A stretch of 64,000 nucleotides of DNA from the NCBI GenBank assembly GCA_013399305.1, contig VXAI01000049.1, positions 1,785,472 to 1,849,471 on the forward strand, written 5' to 3'. Positions 14,514 to 28,900 of the stretch are shown one piece after another (position 1 is the stretch's first letter; each line of letters begins with the position of its first letter). The translations under genes were made by a program, and so were the position numbers. The notes beneath the pieces are model-generated. The model saw nothing but the letters and a program-made list of their open reading frames with translations, was not told the origin of the DNA and ran no database searches. Source of the DNA: Rostratula benghalensis (lineage: Eukaryota > Chordata > Aves > Charadriiformes > Rostratulidae).

Positions 14514-16255
14514 AGCCTCAATAAAACTTTCTGAGTGCTTGTGGCCATCTTTGCTGTATACTAATCAAAGTGGGGTACAAGCAGACGAATGCACTGTAGT
14601 ACACCTAATGATAAACACTATATCTAGTGACATTTTCCTTTCTAAGATGTCTTGTCTTAAAGGTTGTTTTTGTGGATGGTGCAGCAGTACACATAGAGAC
14701 AGACATTTACATCCAAATTTTTTACAGCCCTTTTAAAGATTACTTTGAGGTGTTGTTTTTTTTTTCTTTGTTGTTCTTTTGACTTTGTCATATTTACTTT
14801 CTCTACAACTATTTTGAACTAATTCCTTATAAGGGAGGTGGTTGAGAAAAAATAAAAAAAGAAATAAAAGCTGATTTTTTTTAATAGGGAAACTTTCTGC
14901 AGTATTACTGCTCCATTTCCTTCTTTGCTTATCAAACTCCAACTGTAATTAAGATATTAAAGTGCAGTGAGTTTTGGTATTGAACTAGAAGCTTAAATGA
15001 AGTTCAGCTTGTAGTTAAGACATTGGGTGGGAAATTCGACACATGCTGGTGGACACACAAGATACGACTGAGTAGAATTTGAAAGAAATTTTACTCTGAG
15101 AATATGCCATTGGTTGAGTATATGTTTTGTTTCAAAAATACAGCCGCTCATTCAGGAAACAGTATGAAAAAGGAACAGTCAGTCAGTGAACTGTGGAGAG
15201 GATTTGGTGTTTGAACCCTCCTTGAAGAGGAAAGTGTGAGACCATTGTTTGGGTCCGAGCTTCTATAAATGCAAAGGGAAGCACAACTTCCCTCTTGGAG
15301 CTTAGACTCCCACCACAGAGTGTTTCTTTATTTTTCATTATGTTTTAATTTACATCAAGGCTTTCTTTTAATTATTAAGTCTGTGAAATTACTCCCCTGC
15401 AAAGCGGGGGACCCATGTAGGGCTTTTTGTTCAGAAATTTCTCTATTATGTGCTTTTCTTGGATACTTTAACATCATTCTTCCTATTGAAGAAAAAATGA
15501 TGAAAAGTAAAGTTTCATTAGTAGGGCTACTAAGAATATAGTGTGGTAACTACTTTCTGTGAAGCATACAAACATTTCTGTGTGATCCTTAAAAAAATAT
15601 TAAAAATACGAGAACTATATCTTATTTACAGCAAGTGATGCTGCCTGCAAGGTTTAGATAAATTTGTACAAGCAGTAGTAATAGTGTGGAAATCAAGCTC
15701 TGATTTTTTTTCTCCCATTCTTTAATGGGAATTTTAAAGAAGGCCAAATTGTTGAAACTGGTCAGCCCCTCTCCTTTTCTGTGAAAGCCAACATCTAACC
15801 TGCAAGGGGAATGCACCAGTTACCACGGTGCTCCAAAATGCCCTATTCTTACAATGCCCTATTGCACTTTTTGTGAAATATTGCCGGTTTTACTAAATCA
15901 AATGGAGACAAACTCATTATTTGGCCTTATTTTGAGGGAAATCATATAATTTCCTGTTCCTGTGTCAAGATACAAAACTGGATGAGCTCTACACAAGAGA
16001 GACCCTCCCCAGAGTCCCCCCATGGAGATGCAGGGGCAGCAGCAGCAGCACGTCCTTCTCCTTCCTGATTTCTGGCTTAAAACATCAGCACATTGACCTT
16101 ATGTCAAACTTCTTGTTTCAAGTTGAATTAAACTATCATTTTTGGGAGATAAATTGTTGGCCCAGAACATGTGCTTCACTCCAGTGCTGCTATTCTGGGA
16201 CACTGCAGGAGACATCAGCTTTCAAATAACATTCTCATCCAGGGAGCCTGAATAT

Positions 16256-16548
16256 CAGAATCATAGAACGGTTAGAGTTGGAAAGGACCTTAAAGATCAT
16301 CATGCCCTGGGCAGGGACAGCTCCCACCAGAGCAGGTTACTCAAAGCCCCATCCAGCCTGGCCTTGAACCCCTCCAGGGAGGGGGCATCCACTGGGCAAC
16401 CTCTTCCAGTGCTTCACCACCCTCACAGGAAAGAATTTCATCCTAATATCTAATGTAAATCTCCCCTCTTCTAATTAAACCATTACTCCACACTACACTT
16501 CCTTACAAAGAGTTCCTCTCCAGCTCTCCTGTAGGCTCCCTGCAGATA
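16256..16548 (-). mobile_element. CR1 LINE 3' fragment
   Basis: The plus strand starts AGAATCATAGAACGG and continues GTTGGAAAGGACCTTAAAGA, the reverse complement of a CR1 3' end. It then has the CCTTGAACCCCTCCAGGGA and ACTGGGCAACCTCTTCCAG blocks typical of avian CR1 3' UTR. The far border fades around 16548. It is a truncated dead copy. Confidence 0.9.
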
Positions 16549-17111
16549 TCACCTGCCAGTAGGTCCTGCACAGTCACTGGCAGAGTGGTGGGCCAGTACC
16601 TAGGGCTTGCACCAGTAATGAACCAGAACCCTGGGGCTGAAAGTCGAGCAAATGGTGTTCTCAGTGTGGTGTAAGGAAGGACTTGCAGTATTCCATTGTG
16701 TTGGCTCCCAGTGAGAAGCTAGCAAAAGAGTGTCCTGCATCACCCGCTGAAGTGGTATTTGGGTTTTTGAGGAAAATCCTGTGCAGTAATGAAAAGGTTG
16801 GTGGTAGCAGTTTCACATAGCTAATGAAAAGAGAACCAAAAAAGTATGAAATACATTGTTTGTGCTGAAACATATTTGTGCATTCTGTGTTGCAACAAAT
16901 CTCGAAACCAAAGAAAACCCCCAGATAAATTAAGACAAGCCCAAACTCCCCCAAGACTTCTTTTGGATACAAGATCTTGAAAACAAGAACAAATGAAGAC
17001 CTTTTTCTCCAAAACACTGTAGCCTTGTCAAAATCTGTGAGTTATCTCAACTTCCATCAGTGGGAAACCAGTCTCAAGACTTGCAGCTAAGGGATGAAGA
17101 GTAAAACTCAG

Positions 17112-17172
17112 GAAAAACAAAAAACAAACAAAACAAACAAACAAACAAAAAAAAAAAAAGAGAGAGAGAGAT
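17112..17172. repeat. (AAAC)n / poly(A) / (AG)n tract
   Basis: AAAC units lead into a 13-A run and then GAGAGAGAGAGA. Confidence 0.9.
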
Positions 17173-18605
17173 AGTTCCCCTTTGGGTTCAAATTGGGAAC
17201 TTAGTATAACGTAATTTCCAAAGTATTGATCCTAAACAGTAGGTTTGGAGGGAGATGTTTTAAGTAATATCGCCCCTTCCTTTGCCTTGTATTTCTTTAT
17301 AAATAACGTATTACCTATATTAAGGTGAACTGAATCTATTAGACAATTACCTAAGGGGATTGCAGAACTGGGGTCTGCATTATAAAGCAAGTGAAGTTAT
17401 GACAGCTGTGACCCCAGAGGAATCAGGGCTGAATAAAGACTGTCTCCATAGCAGACAAATGATGATAAAGTGATCCTTTTAGCCAACAGTCAATGGAACC
17501 TGACAAGGCCAAACCTCCAACTAATGAACAGCCCAACCTTTGCTACCAGGGAGATGTACTGAAAGTTTAATCTCAATAAGCATCAAAATACATTTGCCCA
17601 AGCATTTTTAACAAGAGTGGCACATATCATTAATGACCACAAAGTTAGATGAGCGAGGAAGAAAACAGGAGGGTGGGGGTTTATGTTCTTACTGTATCAC
17701 AGGTGCACCAAATTGCCTTGATAGAACAATATCTTATTTTTCTTCTAAAACTGAATTTCAGATGGTACCTACGTCACACAGACCTAATAATACAGAAAGC
17801 AATTGTCTCAATGATTCCTATTAAATCTGTGCATTTCCAGATCCTTATAGAGTAATGTCAGTTACAGAACAATGTCAGGCTGACGGACGCAGCGCAGCGT
17901 TAAAGAAAAAAAATCATGCACACAATAGGCCAGCTGCACATTAATAAATATGTAATGTTTGATTAAAAATATGGATCGTATTTTTCCCCCCAATTGCTGA
18001 CTACCCCTAAGGCAGAAGATGTGATCTGGCTCCCACTGATGGGTTTATTTCTTGCTTGCTTTGAAAATACAAACTAAAATGTTTTCCTGTCCCAGCTGTT
18101 TCCTATTGTTCATGTTTATCAGCTCAAAGGGTGAACGGAGGAATAAAAAATACGCTCGCATTTCAAATGTGCCAGTCAGTCAATCTATTGTTAAAAGAAG
18201 AAAGCCTAATTGTCTGTGCTGGCAAACTTCTTTTTGGTGAATGTCCAGTTTTTAAGAAAAGCTATTCAGCTGTGCCATTTGTTTAATACATGCATAAAAA
18301 AGCACATAAAATCACAAGTTTTCTGTGGGATGGGGGTGGGGAAAATCACATCTATAAGTAATAGCCTTGAATCACTCAAGTGATGGCCTAAGTAATAGTC
18401 CATGGATTTTTTGGTTATTCATTAATCTGAATGGTCTGAATAAGTGGCTAGAAGGAATATTCATGGAATATGAGCTACTGATGAAATATGAGCTAAAACT
18501 GAAATTGGCCTTCTCTAAATTTTACGCTTAACTTTGTGCCTTTAAGAAGCAGCACTCCTTTCAAATTACTTCACCAACACAGTGGTTAAAGTGTGTAGTA
18601 TTATT

Positions 18606-18623
18606 ATCATCATCATCATCATC
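18606..18623. repeat. (ATC)6 microsatellite
   Basis: Six exact ATC units. Confidence 0.9.
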
Positions 18624-19187
18624 TAGTGCTTCAAGCCCTACTCCTGATAAAAAATGGTAATCAGGGTAGGGATAGAGCAGGAACTACTTTACTGGATGGA
18701 GACTTGTCTGTTTGTTTCCAACTCTTTTGATAATTACACAGCTCTGTCCTGTCTTTGACTTTCTCTCCAGCTCATGCTGGCAGTGCTACTCTTCCAGCTT
18801 TCAAACCAAGCTCAGCTAATGAGAACTGACACTCATTTTACACCATGCAAATAAGCAAAAATTTAATTCACAGACTACTATATTGTCCAGGACTGTGTTA
18901 GTCCATCTTTCTGTGGTTACCACAGTTTTTCTTTGAAAGATTTTTGTGGAAAAGTTCATCTTCAGTTCCTCAGTTGTACAGCACCAATCCTTACAGTCCA
19001 AAAAATAAAAGATAATCATCAATATAACAAATGGCTACGATGCTTTGCTAGGGACTCTCTGTCTTGCTAGGCTTTTCTTCTTTTTGATGGGGGAAGAAAC
19101 AAGCAAGTGGCATTATCATCCAGCTATCACCCCCTTGTGACACTAAGATGAGATGTCACTCACAGCAAATTGTACAGATTTTTCTTA

Positions 19188-19213
19188 CATGAGGAGTTCA
19201 ATAACTCCTCATG
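19188..19213. repeat. Perfect 11-bp inverted repeat, 4-nt loop
   Basis: CATGAGGAGTT (19188-19198), loop CAAT, then AACTCCTCATG (19203-19213). Confidence 0.95.
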
Positions 19214-22200
19214 ACATCTAAATTACCATTCCTGGGTGTCTGGGTTAACACCTCACAGAAATGAATAAGGCAATAAGGTAATTGTCCCAAGTGCCCTGCA
19301 GATCAAAGTAGCTGCTGTGGTCACCATGAGCTCACATTTCCCTGGAAGTTTGAGAGCCAAATACTGCCTAAAATTGGAAACTGGGACTCGCTCAATAAGC
19401 TGAGGGCTTGGGGTTTTTCTAAGTTAGCCTTTTACTAAGCGTTACTGGCATATATGGAGGTATTTCATACGTGAAAGCACGATGAACTGGCTCCAGGAAA
19501 AGTTCCAAGGTGATCGAGGCTAAACAGTACCTGGAACACAGTGCTGAGCCAGACTCTACTTGTTTACAAACTTGGACTTGGTCCTGCACCTCACTGTTTG
19601 GCTTTCCTGACTCTGACCTCTGCACATGCAGATTTGTGATGGGTATGTTCCCCCCAAAGAGTGTAGGACCATTTCACATACCACCAGTGGTCCATGAAAC
19701 ACAGTTTAAGCATCATGTTCTTGAAATACCATTTCTGTAGTTGTTAAACGTACATGTCATGCAAAAAAATATCCATTGATGTGCATGTTTGTGTACAACG
19801 TATGATATTTCGTGCCTTGTTTTTTGCTCTTTGTTTGCTGAGCTGTATCTGCTAAATACATAACTATTGAGTCAATGCAAAAACCAAGCCATCATTTCCA
19901 AATGAGCCACATTAAGGTCAGTAAGTCAAATAGTTATGGGGAAAACACTAAAAATAAGCACGAGACTTGAACAGCATTAGGGACATTTTACATTATGTTT
20001 TTCTGTTGTATTTGTTACAGTCTGAGCAGTACACCCAGTTGTTGTCTTTTCTAGAAAGTGTCTTCAGTCTCTTCCAGTGATGCTCAGCATATACGATAAA
20101 CTCTGCCCCTTTTCAGCAGCTGGTGTCAGGCAGGTTTGGCTGTGTATTGGTGAATCGAGCCCCCCTTAAGGCCAGCCATTTCAGAAACTTCACTGACTAT
20201 TTTGACAATTTATTGACTTTGAAGGATAAAAATTGTTTGGATATATTCCAGAGAAAGTCAAACCCAAAAGGAGAATTACTAATAAAAGATAATATGCAGC
20301 AGGTGGAAGGGAAGTAGTCAGGGAGAAAGGATGTCTGGCTGAATTGTAGCTACTTTTTTTTTTTTTTTGGAGGACTTTTGTCATTGCCTTAGGGATTTCT
20401 TAGGCCAAATAGCAGCTGAACAGCTCCAGAAGAACAGTGCACCTTGTGATAGCAGGCAGGCCTGAGGAGCAGGTCCCCTCCAGGGGCTGGTCAGCAAACA
20501 GAGCTGCAAACCCTCCTGAGGGAACACAAGCTCTCCTTAGCTCTCCAGCAGCCCCAGTCTTAGAGCTGCTGTAAACTGATTCAGTCTCCTTTTCTTTTTA
20601 AAAATTACGGAGTCAAACAGCTGGACAACAAGCAACAGTGAAGTCTGTAGGTGTTCAGCAATCTCTCTAAACCCACTATTAATATTCTGTAGCTTCACTA
20701 TTACATTTTAACAGACTTATCCATTAAGGATGAAACAAAAATTTGGCTTAAACTCACTTAGGATGTTTCAGTTAATAGGTTACAAGCTGTTCATCACATC
20801 AGATCTACCAGATTTGGGCAGATTTTGCAAATTCTTTTTTTTTTTTTTTCTCCAGAAAAGAAACTGAATTAAAAAACCCAAACAACAGTGCTGTGACTCT
20901 GAATTGACACTTAGGACTTGATCCAATGTTTGCTTACTAGGATTTCTCTGCAAAGATATGGTGATCACATCTTAAGATCTGATAAAACCCCAGTTGCTGT
21001 CCTGAAACAGTAAGTCATAATTATACTGATTTACAGCAACTAAAAATCCGGGTGTCACTGGCTGGTGATGTTCCAGCAACAGTGATCCAGGACATAAAAT
21101 AAAATTTAAAAAAATCAGATCAAAATGGAGTATAACTCTTCACGTGTGCTTCATAAAACCAACAGAGACCCCCTATTAAGTCATCAGAAATAGCAGGTCA
21201 ACAAGCATAGCAAGTGTTGGAAATTCTTCTGAAGCACCATACTGACATACATGATCCAGCCACAAATGTAAAACAGTTATGCTTAAATCACAGTTCACTT
21301 AAGAATTCATTGACCTTCCAAAGCAGAGGGGAATTTGCAAAGTGATTGCTATTTATTAAGTAATTGTTAGCTGTTTTTAAGACTTGACTTCTCCAAGACT
21401 GATGCACAGATTGCAATCCAACTCCTACTAGAAGCACTCTAAAGTAAATCCCCACCCTATTTTAGCCAGACACCAGTTTCCAATTTTTGTCCAGAAGGGG
21501 GAAAAAAGTCTTTCAGCAGATCCTTGGTTTAAAAGAATATTTATTCACAACAGCTTTTCCTTTCTTTCTTTTCTTTTTTTTGGTAAAACAAGGTAATTTT
21601 CTCAGTATGAAGCATTTCTGTATTCTTTGTCCTTTGGGAGACAGAATAATTGGCAAGACTTGGCAGAATTAGTGATATTATTGAACTTGTAATTGTCTAA
21701 TGTCTTAGTGTCCTAGATGGAAAGTCAATACATTATGATGACCCCCGAGCCAAATTAATATATTGTGAAATATTAAACTGTTTGGAATGCCTGTTCAAAG
21801 TCCTGCATATCCTACATCTAGTGATTCAGAAGCTCGTAGCAGAGGGCAGCCTGGTGCTTTATATCCTGAGATAAATCTGTCTCTTCCTGGCTAGTTTCTA
21901 TTTTCACCCTGCCAGACCTTGTGGCAAAAATTTCTGCTATGGCTGGTTTTCCTTCATTGGCCCAGAGCTTTTCCAAAAATTCTGAAGGAGACAATAAAAC
22001 ATAATGTATTGGTGAGGGGATCACATTTGATACAACTTTTTTTTTAATTATATATAGCATTTTCTTTTGTAATACTGACTTCTTTCAAAAGTAGTGCTCA
22101 GAATGGGGTATTGGGCTGGACTGTTCAGGCATTATGTATGCCCTGCATTTACTGTATTCTCCAGGACAGTGCCCATGTTACCCACTGTGCTACAATTTTA

Positions 22201-25200
22201 CACAATGAATTTTGTGGATTGAACTGTAATGTACTGCAAAGTAATAAAACACTGTCACGGTTTTTAAAAAAATTAAAATATAAAAAGTGCTGCATATGAG
22301 GAGATTGTCTTTGACATCAAGAGATCTGTTTTCCTATGGGTCTGTGTCATTCTTGGCTTGGAAGAAAAAATCACAGACTTTTATAAAAGGCAGCAAATGA
22401 AGCCCATGATGTGCTCTATATCACTTTTCTACTACCTTCCTAAAGAACAGGTTTTGTGTAGTCTGCGTGGACCATCTGTTACATACACAACGCACTTAGG
22501 GCTAGAAAATCACTGTCTTGTCTCTGCCTCTATGATGCTTTCCTTGTAGACACCATGCACTATTTTGTTTTATGCAATATACTGTAATATCTTGCAGTAA
22601 TCAGAACAACTAATTTCTCAGAAATCATGGGCACCCACCCAAAGCAATGACTTTTGATGTACCATAATGGGTGTTATGTATGGGTGGTGTCACGAGTTGC
22701 CTGGATATGCTGATAATGAGCTATACTTTTGAAGAGCCATAATCAATCATTCTTCATTGAGAAAGTTGGATCTATCAGCCCGACATCAAAATGTCATAAC
22801 CCATTGATCTCACATTGCAGTCAAGGATTCTTGACTCTCATTAATGGCGTTCAGCTACGCTGGTTATACCAGCAATCCTAGTTACCATTTTAGTGGTATC
22901 ATTTAAAATACTGAGGGGAGTGGCTAAATCCATTTGTCCTTTTCTTAATTCTTATTAATAGTTTCCATTAATTCTAGCACAGCAGGTTTAAAACTTCAAA
23001 CATCTTAAATCAAATATCATCTATGTGCAAAAATGAGTAAGACAAAACACCTGTAGTCAGAAAGAGCGCAGCAGATTGGATTCCCTTCTGGGGGTCATTC
23101 TACCTCTGCTCTCGTAGTTGGTGATATCAACACAGTCTTTTAAAGAAGTTACTTCCTGCTATCTCACCGCTGCCCATCTGTTATTCCCCTATCTCCCGAT
23201 GACATGTCACCAGTGGTAGTGACAATTTCTTATCCGCTGCTGTCAGAAGAAGAATAGCTTAGGAGCTCGGAAACAAATTTCAAACTAAAAGTTGCTTTGA
23301 AGTTTGATCTGCTATTCAGTGAAGCACAGTGTAGAAGAAATAGTAAACATGTCAAGATAAAGGGAGGAAAAGAGGGAGTGGGGATAGTGGAGCATGAAAG
23401 AGATGAGCTGCATTTGCATACTTATCCAATGTGCCTTTTAGGCACTAACAGTTAAGAGGTGCGTAGCCCTGGGGCCGTGTGGGATTTTAATTTCTGCTTT
23501 AGGCTTAGGGAACATACGTTGTCTTGTTGAAGTAACTGTTGAAGACAGTCTCAGTTTTTGATTAGTAGGACATTTTCTCTGATACAGAATTTTACAGCAA
23601 AGCTGTTCCAACATCTAGGAACAGTCACGGCTCCTCTTCTAACATTAAAAGGCTTTGTTCCCATTTTCATTTTAAACTTTGTCAATTTTTAATTACAATA
23701 TGAGTATTTAAAGTCACTCTGAGAAAAAAAAAAAAATGGTAACATCAGAACACTACATAGGAACATCTGATTTCTTTCCGAACAAATTCTTTTTAATAGT
23801 ATCAAACAGCTCCATGGAAGTTTTCATGTTCAATAAGCAATACTTTCCCAGTAGGAAAGTATCCAAATAAAACTTTTATCTGGTCTAATAATTGCAAATT
23901 AACAGGCATAGACAAGCAATAGTTTGCCAAGTGCCCACTCTTGCCAGCCAGCTCCCTGGGAGACTGTCCCTTGCAGCAACAAGTTTGTGGAATCAGGCCC
24001 TTTGTTTGGATCAATGCTCATCCCTTCAGGCAGAGCTAATTGGCTAATTCAATCACACTGGCTATTTAATTAATAAGGAAGCCCAAAATTCTGCATGAGA
24101 TGAAAGGATGAAGAGCCCAGGAATGACCCTTGATAATAATAAAAGATAATTACAGCCAAGAATTGCATTATTCAGACTTTGTTATTGACATGATAAGCAC
24201 TGCCATATGCCGTGCAAGCTGTGATACGCACCCCAGTGATGGCAGGTGTAACAAAAGAGCTGAGGTGTAAGTGCTTGCAGTATTTCAATGTAAATGTGAC
24301 TTCAGGTGGAGAACTAAAACCAGAAAAAAAGCAGCCCAGTGGCAGTGATGGGAAAGCAGTTTGGCCACTTTGTTGCCTGTGTTCAGGGAGAGCAATATAC
24401 ACGAGTAATACTTGTAAGATCCAGGGAATCACTTTTTTTTTTCTGTGTAGAATGACCAGGGGTGTGAATTACCAGATCCAGCAAAAGCACAGTTTAGTAA
24501 CTCAGCTCCTGAGTGAAGGCATCTGGGTGCCACATGGGAAAAAAGCACCCCCAAAAATGAATACGTTTTCTAGCAAAAATAGATTCTTTTTGAAAAATTA
24601 CCAGCTTTTCTTGCAGAAACAAGCAAGAAAGTACAGGGTGAGGGAGGGAGAATTACAGTGATTTTAAAAGCAAATTCCCAAAATGTAAAACAAGTTTTGC
24701 AAGAATGAAAAATTCCCACAGAAATGTTTGGCCTTCTTTATTTCCACAAGATGAAGAGTGTCTGCTGATCCCAGTGAAGCAGTGTGTAGGGGATGCCCGA
24801 GAGACACTGGGCATAAAGAGAAATAACAAAACTGGGGCACCACTTTCCTTATAAGTCTTTAAATTGTGTGTTAGTTCTGCAAGACAACCGAGCTGTTGGG
24901 AACTAGAAACAGCAAATGGACATCTGGGCTTAACTTTCTGGCTCTGCCTTTCACTCCTTGGGCAAGCCACTGGTTCTGGACCAGTTCTTGTTCCTGTGCT
25001 TTGTTTGAACTTTTCAGACTGCCCATTCCTAGGGTAGGGACCCTCTTCATCTGGGCGTAGCACAGAAAGTCCCAGTCTCATGAAGGTTTTTTAGACAAAA
25101 TTAGAAGTTTTATGAAATCTTCCCCAATTCCTAAAGAGTTCCTGAGTTTCATTGCTCATTAAAAGTCTGAATCTGAGAAGCCTATGTGTTTGATTTGTAA

Positions 25201-25818
25201 TGAATGTAACCCTTCAGTAAGATCACAGCTGTAATGTTACAGAACCAGTCATGTAAAGAATAGTCCCTGCAAGAAAACCTGCCTTCTCTTTTTTCTCTTT
25301 AACCTCAATAGAGCAGTTCTTTTGTTAATTACAGTTACTGCACACTGTGATATTGAAGTGCTCTGTTCTCAAACATATTCTTATTTATTTTAGTCCTTTT
25401 TTTCCCAGGTAATGAAATGTCAGAACCCTACTTTTTCTGGTTTTGTAGTATGTTGATCAAAGTGACCTTTGCTTTGCGGCAGACACAAATCAATATAGCG
25501 CTCTGCAGTATTTGACAGATAAAGGTGCAACATATAATAAATGGCAATCACTGACGAGGAGAGCAAGAAAATACCTGCCAACTTCAGTTCATACCGGCAA
25601 TTTTCAGACAATGCCACATGTTATGTTCAAAGTAAAATTCATTTGTCCACCTAATAACAGAGATGGGGGATATTAAAGGACTCAGTTTTGTTAAAGAAAT
25701 GTTTCATCTCACAGTAATAATTCAGAGTCCAGTCAGGGTCTACAGTGGTTGGTTGCAAGTAAAGTTATTACATTTTGAAGACAGGTTAGAAGAGCAATTT
25801 TCCTTGCCATAAAAGAAA

Positions 25819-25840
25819 GGGGGGGACAGGGAAAGGGGGG
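25819..25840 (+). repeat. G-quadruplex-type G-run cluster
   Basis: A G7 run, ACA, GGG, AAA and a G6 run fit G3+N1-7 four times. Confidence 0.6.
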
Positions 25841-25905
25841 ACTTTTACCCCAGAAATGAAATAGTAATTAGATACACACATACAAACGCAGTCTCTCATT
25901 CTTTC

Positions 25906-25933
25906 TCACACATACACACAGACACACACACAA
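25906..25933. repeat. Interrupted CA microsatellite
   Basis: CA-rich run with T and G interruptions; a shorter ACAC run precedes it near 25874. Confidence 0.8.
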
Positions 25934-28900
25934 ATTGTCTTAATATCCTAAAGCAGCCCTACAGTATGGCAATTCACAGCTGATGGCTTGATTTTCTCAT
26001 GTTCTTCAAAACCTGCAAAGTTATATGCAAATGTAAACAGTTTCTATTTAAATCTTAATTGCAAGTTGTATCTGCAAAGTATCTGCCAGAGATTTGAAGT
26101 CAAGTGGCACCTTCAGCCCACTGTAAATGAAGTCTGTATGTGTTGGGGAAATTTCTCTTTCGCCATAAGCTGGTCTTATTCTCAGTGACACAAATAGCTC
26201 AATCTGAGAGTCTAGCCCAAATAGAAAGCAAAGCTGGATTTTACCCGCTGTGATGAGTCGTGCCCAGCCAGATCAGAAGTGGTGGCTGAGCAGCTGCTTT
26301 TCACAGCATAAACACAGGCAGCAAGCTCATGGCATACGTGAACCAAAACATTTCCCATCGTGGGAGAGTGAACGTGGGACTGGGGCTTGCTTGGAGCCTC
26401 TGTAAGAGGAGCAGCAGAGCTCAAGGCACCTGGGCCATGGGGTGCAGTTCTGGGTGCTTCATAGGAAGGTACTGATGCTGCCAGATGACCTCTATGTTGT
26501 CTTTCCTTTTTCTGATTTCTGAAGATGTTAAGTGTCTCTCCATGGATCAATGGGAAAAACCTGCTGGCAGGACCTTTTAGTGAGTGTGCTCTGCCTTGTT
26601 TCGGCACCTAGAAATCTATTTTTTCTTCTTCTCATAGAAAGCTATTTTTATATTATGACTGAAAGGCCTTTTTGGCCATCTGTTGTTCATAATATATGCA
26701 AGCTTACAAATTCCATTTGGGTACTTCTTGATTTTCATAGGAAGCTGTTGATGTTGATACACTTCAGGCAAAAAAAAAAAAAAAAAGAAGCCAATTTACA
26801 ACATACTTGTGGCTGCTAAGAGCCATTCGATGTGCTTGACTGGAGACACATACCTAAATTACGAAGCCAACACTTTGGTTCCAAAATGTTGATCATGTAC
26901 ATGCAAGTACCTTCTCTGTGCAAAATCAGGAGTGCTGTAGTAACTTGGGAGTGTCAGGATATGACTAGTTATTTGTACAGTTGAGGGCTACTGGGCAAAT
27001 TCGGCAGTGAAGCTTATAGCTGAACCCAAAATACAAAACCCAGCTGACACTCCAAAAGCAGGAGAGCCTCCAGCAAGAGGATATTTCACTCGTTGCAAAC
27101 ACAGTGCTGCTCCCCTGTGCTGATCAGAACACAGCATCTTGTATCCACATGCAAAATGGAAAATCTAGTTGTAGAGAGTAAGTAAAGGACCCCCCAAAAT
27201 GGTAGGAATATTTTTAAACTGCTCCAGATTCTTTTTAATTTAGTGAACTTTTCATCACTTATCTTACTCTTTCTTTTCATTAGAATTATTGTATTACTTT
27301 ACTTATAATCAGTCTTTTCTTCTGTGATCTGTTAAACACAAGAGAGCTCATGCTACAGATATAATACTGTGCAAGTGAGAATTTATCTGTCTCTGGTTAC
27401 TGCTGTGCCATTTTTACACCATTTTCTTCCCCTTTTCTTATGAAAATTTAGTTTACCTTTGCTCTTTTTTTTTTTTTTTTGGACAAAATATTGAACAGAG
27501 AACAGATGTTTTGTGTCATTTGTCTGCAATAATGCCAGACATTTTCCAAAGCTGCTGAATGCATGATTAACCTTAAACTGATCCTACTTCTGTGTATCAT
27601 TTTTCCTATGTCCTGTTGTACTAAACTGTACCCGTCATTACCTGTGAAATATCATGTAACCTAGTTCATGTTAGCCCATTCTGAATTTCTCACAATCTCA
27701 AGCTTGGGCAAAAATAATTTCCTGGATCATAATACATTTGGCTACTCAATATATTTGCCACAAACCAATTACTTAATAGTGGTCTTTAAGGAACTCCTAG
27801 TAGCTGCTGACCTCTCCAGCCTGGGAAATGTTGTTATATAGTTTATGAAAACTTTTTCCTCATAGGAGATCCTTGTTATTTGAAATGACCTGATAGAGAA
27901 ATTATTCCATACTAAGTTATCACAGTCTGGCATGTCATCAGGTAATTGGCAGTTACAAAACCACCTCATTCATTCTCCCTAAAGTTGTATGTGGTTGTTC
28001 AGCTCAAGTGCGGGTTTGGGGAAAGAGAGAGGCTCTAAACATCATAATCTTGCTGAGGGGATTGTCACCCCAACTGGCAAATGCTCAACTGTGAGCAACA
28101 GATTTATTACCTGACATAATTAATTGCCTAGATAGTGACATTTCCCATATTATAGACAATCGTGAATTATGAGCCCAGCTGCTAGCCTTCTCATTCACTG
28201 AAATCGGTTGATAAATATGTTTATTCGAGGTCAGCTTGGCCTCATCCATTAGAAATATTGTTTTTCTAAACATTACATTGATTTAATTTAACTCTAATCA
28301 ATTTAAAATGGTTCTGACAATTAACAAAAGCTTCAAATATGACCTTAAAGTAATAGGATTCATTAGCTATGTTTAGGATTAAACTTATCCTAATAGGGCT
28401 ATTTTTCTTCTGAGGGCATGTAGTAGGCCGACTGGTGGTCAGTCAAAATGAAATCAATTATTATAAATTATACAGTTTGGGTTGATTATGTCGTGCTTGC
28501 TAATTTGTATAAATAAGGACCTCAAACAATAGAAGCCATTTATTAATAACTATCTGTATCCCAACCTGTATCCCACTTTATGTTACAGCTGCAGGATCAT
28601 CTGTTACCCATGAAGTATTATATTCTCTACTGCTAGGCATATATGCTAATTAAACCCATAATTAATTGTAACAGTTATAGTTAAAGTCAAAATGCTGACA
28701 GCCTTTTTGGCCTATTATTCATGGTAATCAACTGATTCAAAAGGCAACGTAATCAACAATTCCTGCACTAGCCAGGGGATCATAATACAACGGTAGCACC
28801 AGTGACAGCTGGCACCCACAGGTCTTTGGATACAATAGGAAATAGAAACCTCTAGAGCTGAAATGCTGCAGCATGAACAGTGCCTATTGTTTTGCTGAGA

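Larger units (their letters stand above)
2831..16255. other. Intergenic, no gene seen; candidate regulatory blocks
   Basis: No coding frame is believable. Blocks at about 3640-4080 (TTAATTAGTTTT, ATTAATGGCC), 5220-5480, 8540-9130 and 12100-12600 are rich in TAAT and octamer words and poor in simple repeats. They read like conserved non-coding elements, but this was not tested. A 15-bp inverted repeat lies at 14468-14513. Confidence 0.5.

Noticed and set aside
24212..24661. 149-codon open frame on the plus strand
   Set aside because: Composition is not protein-like; it crosses a T-run, with no recognisable motif and no sign of exon structure.
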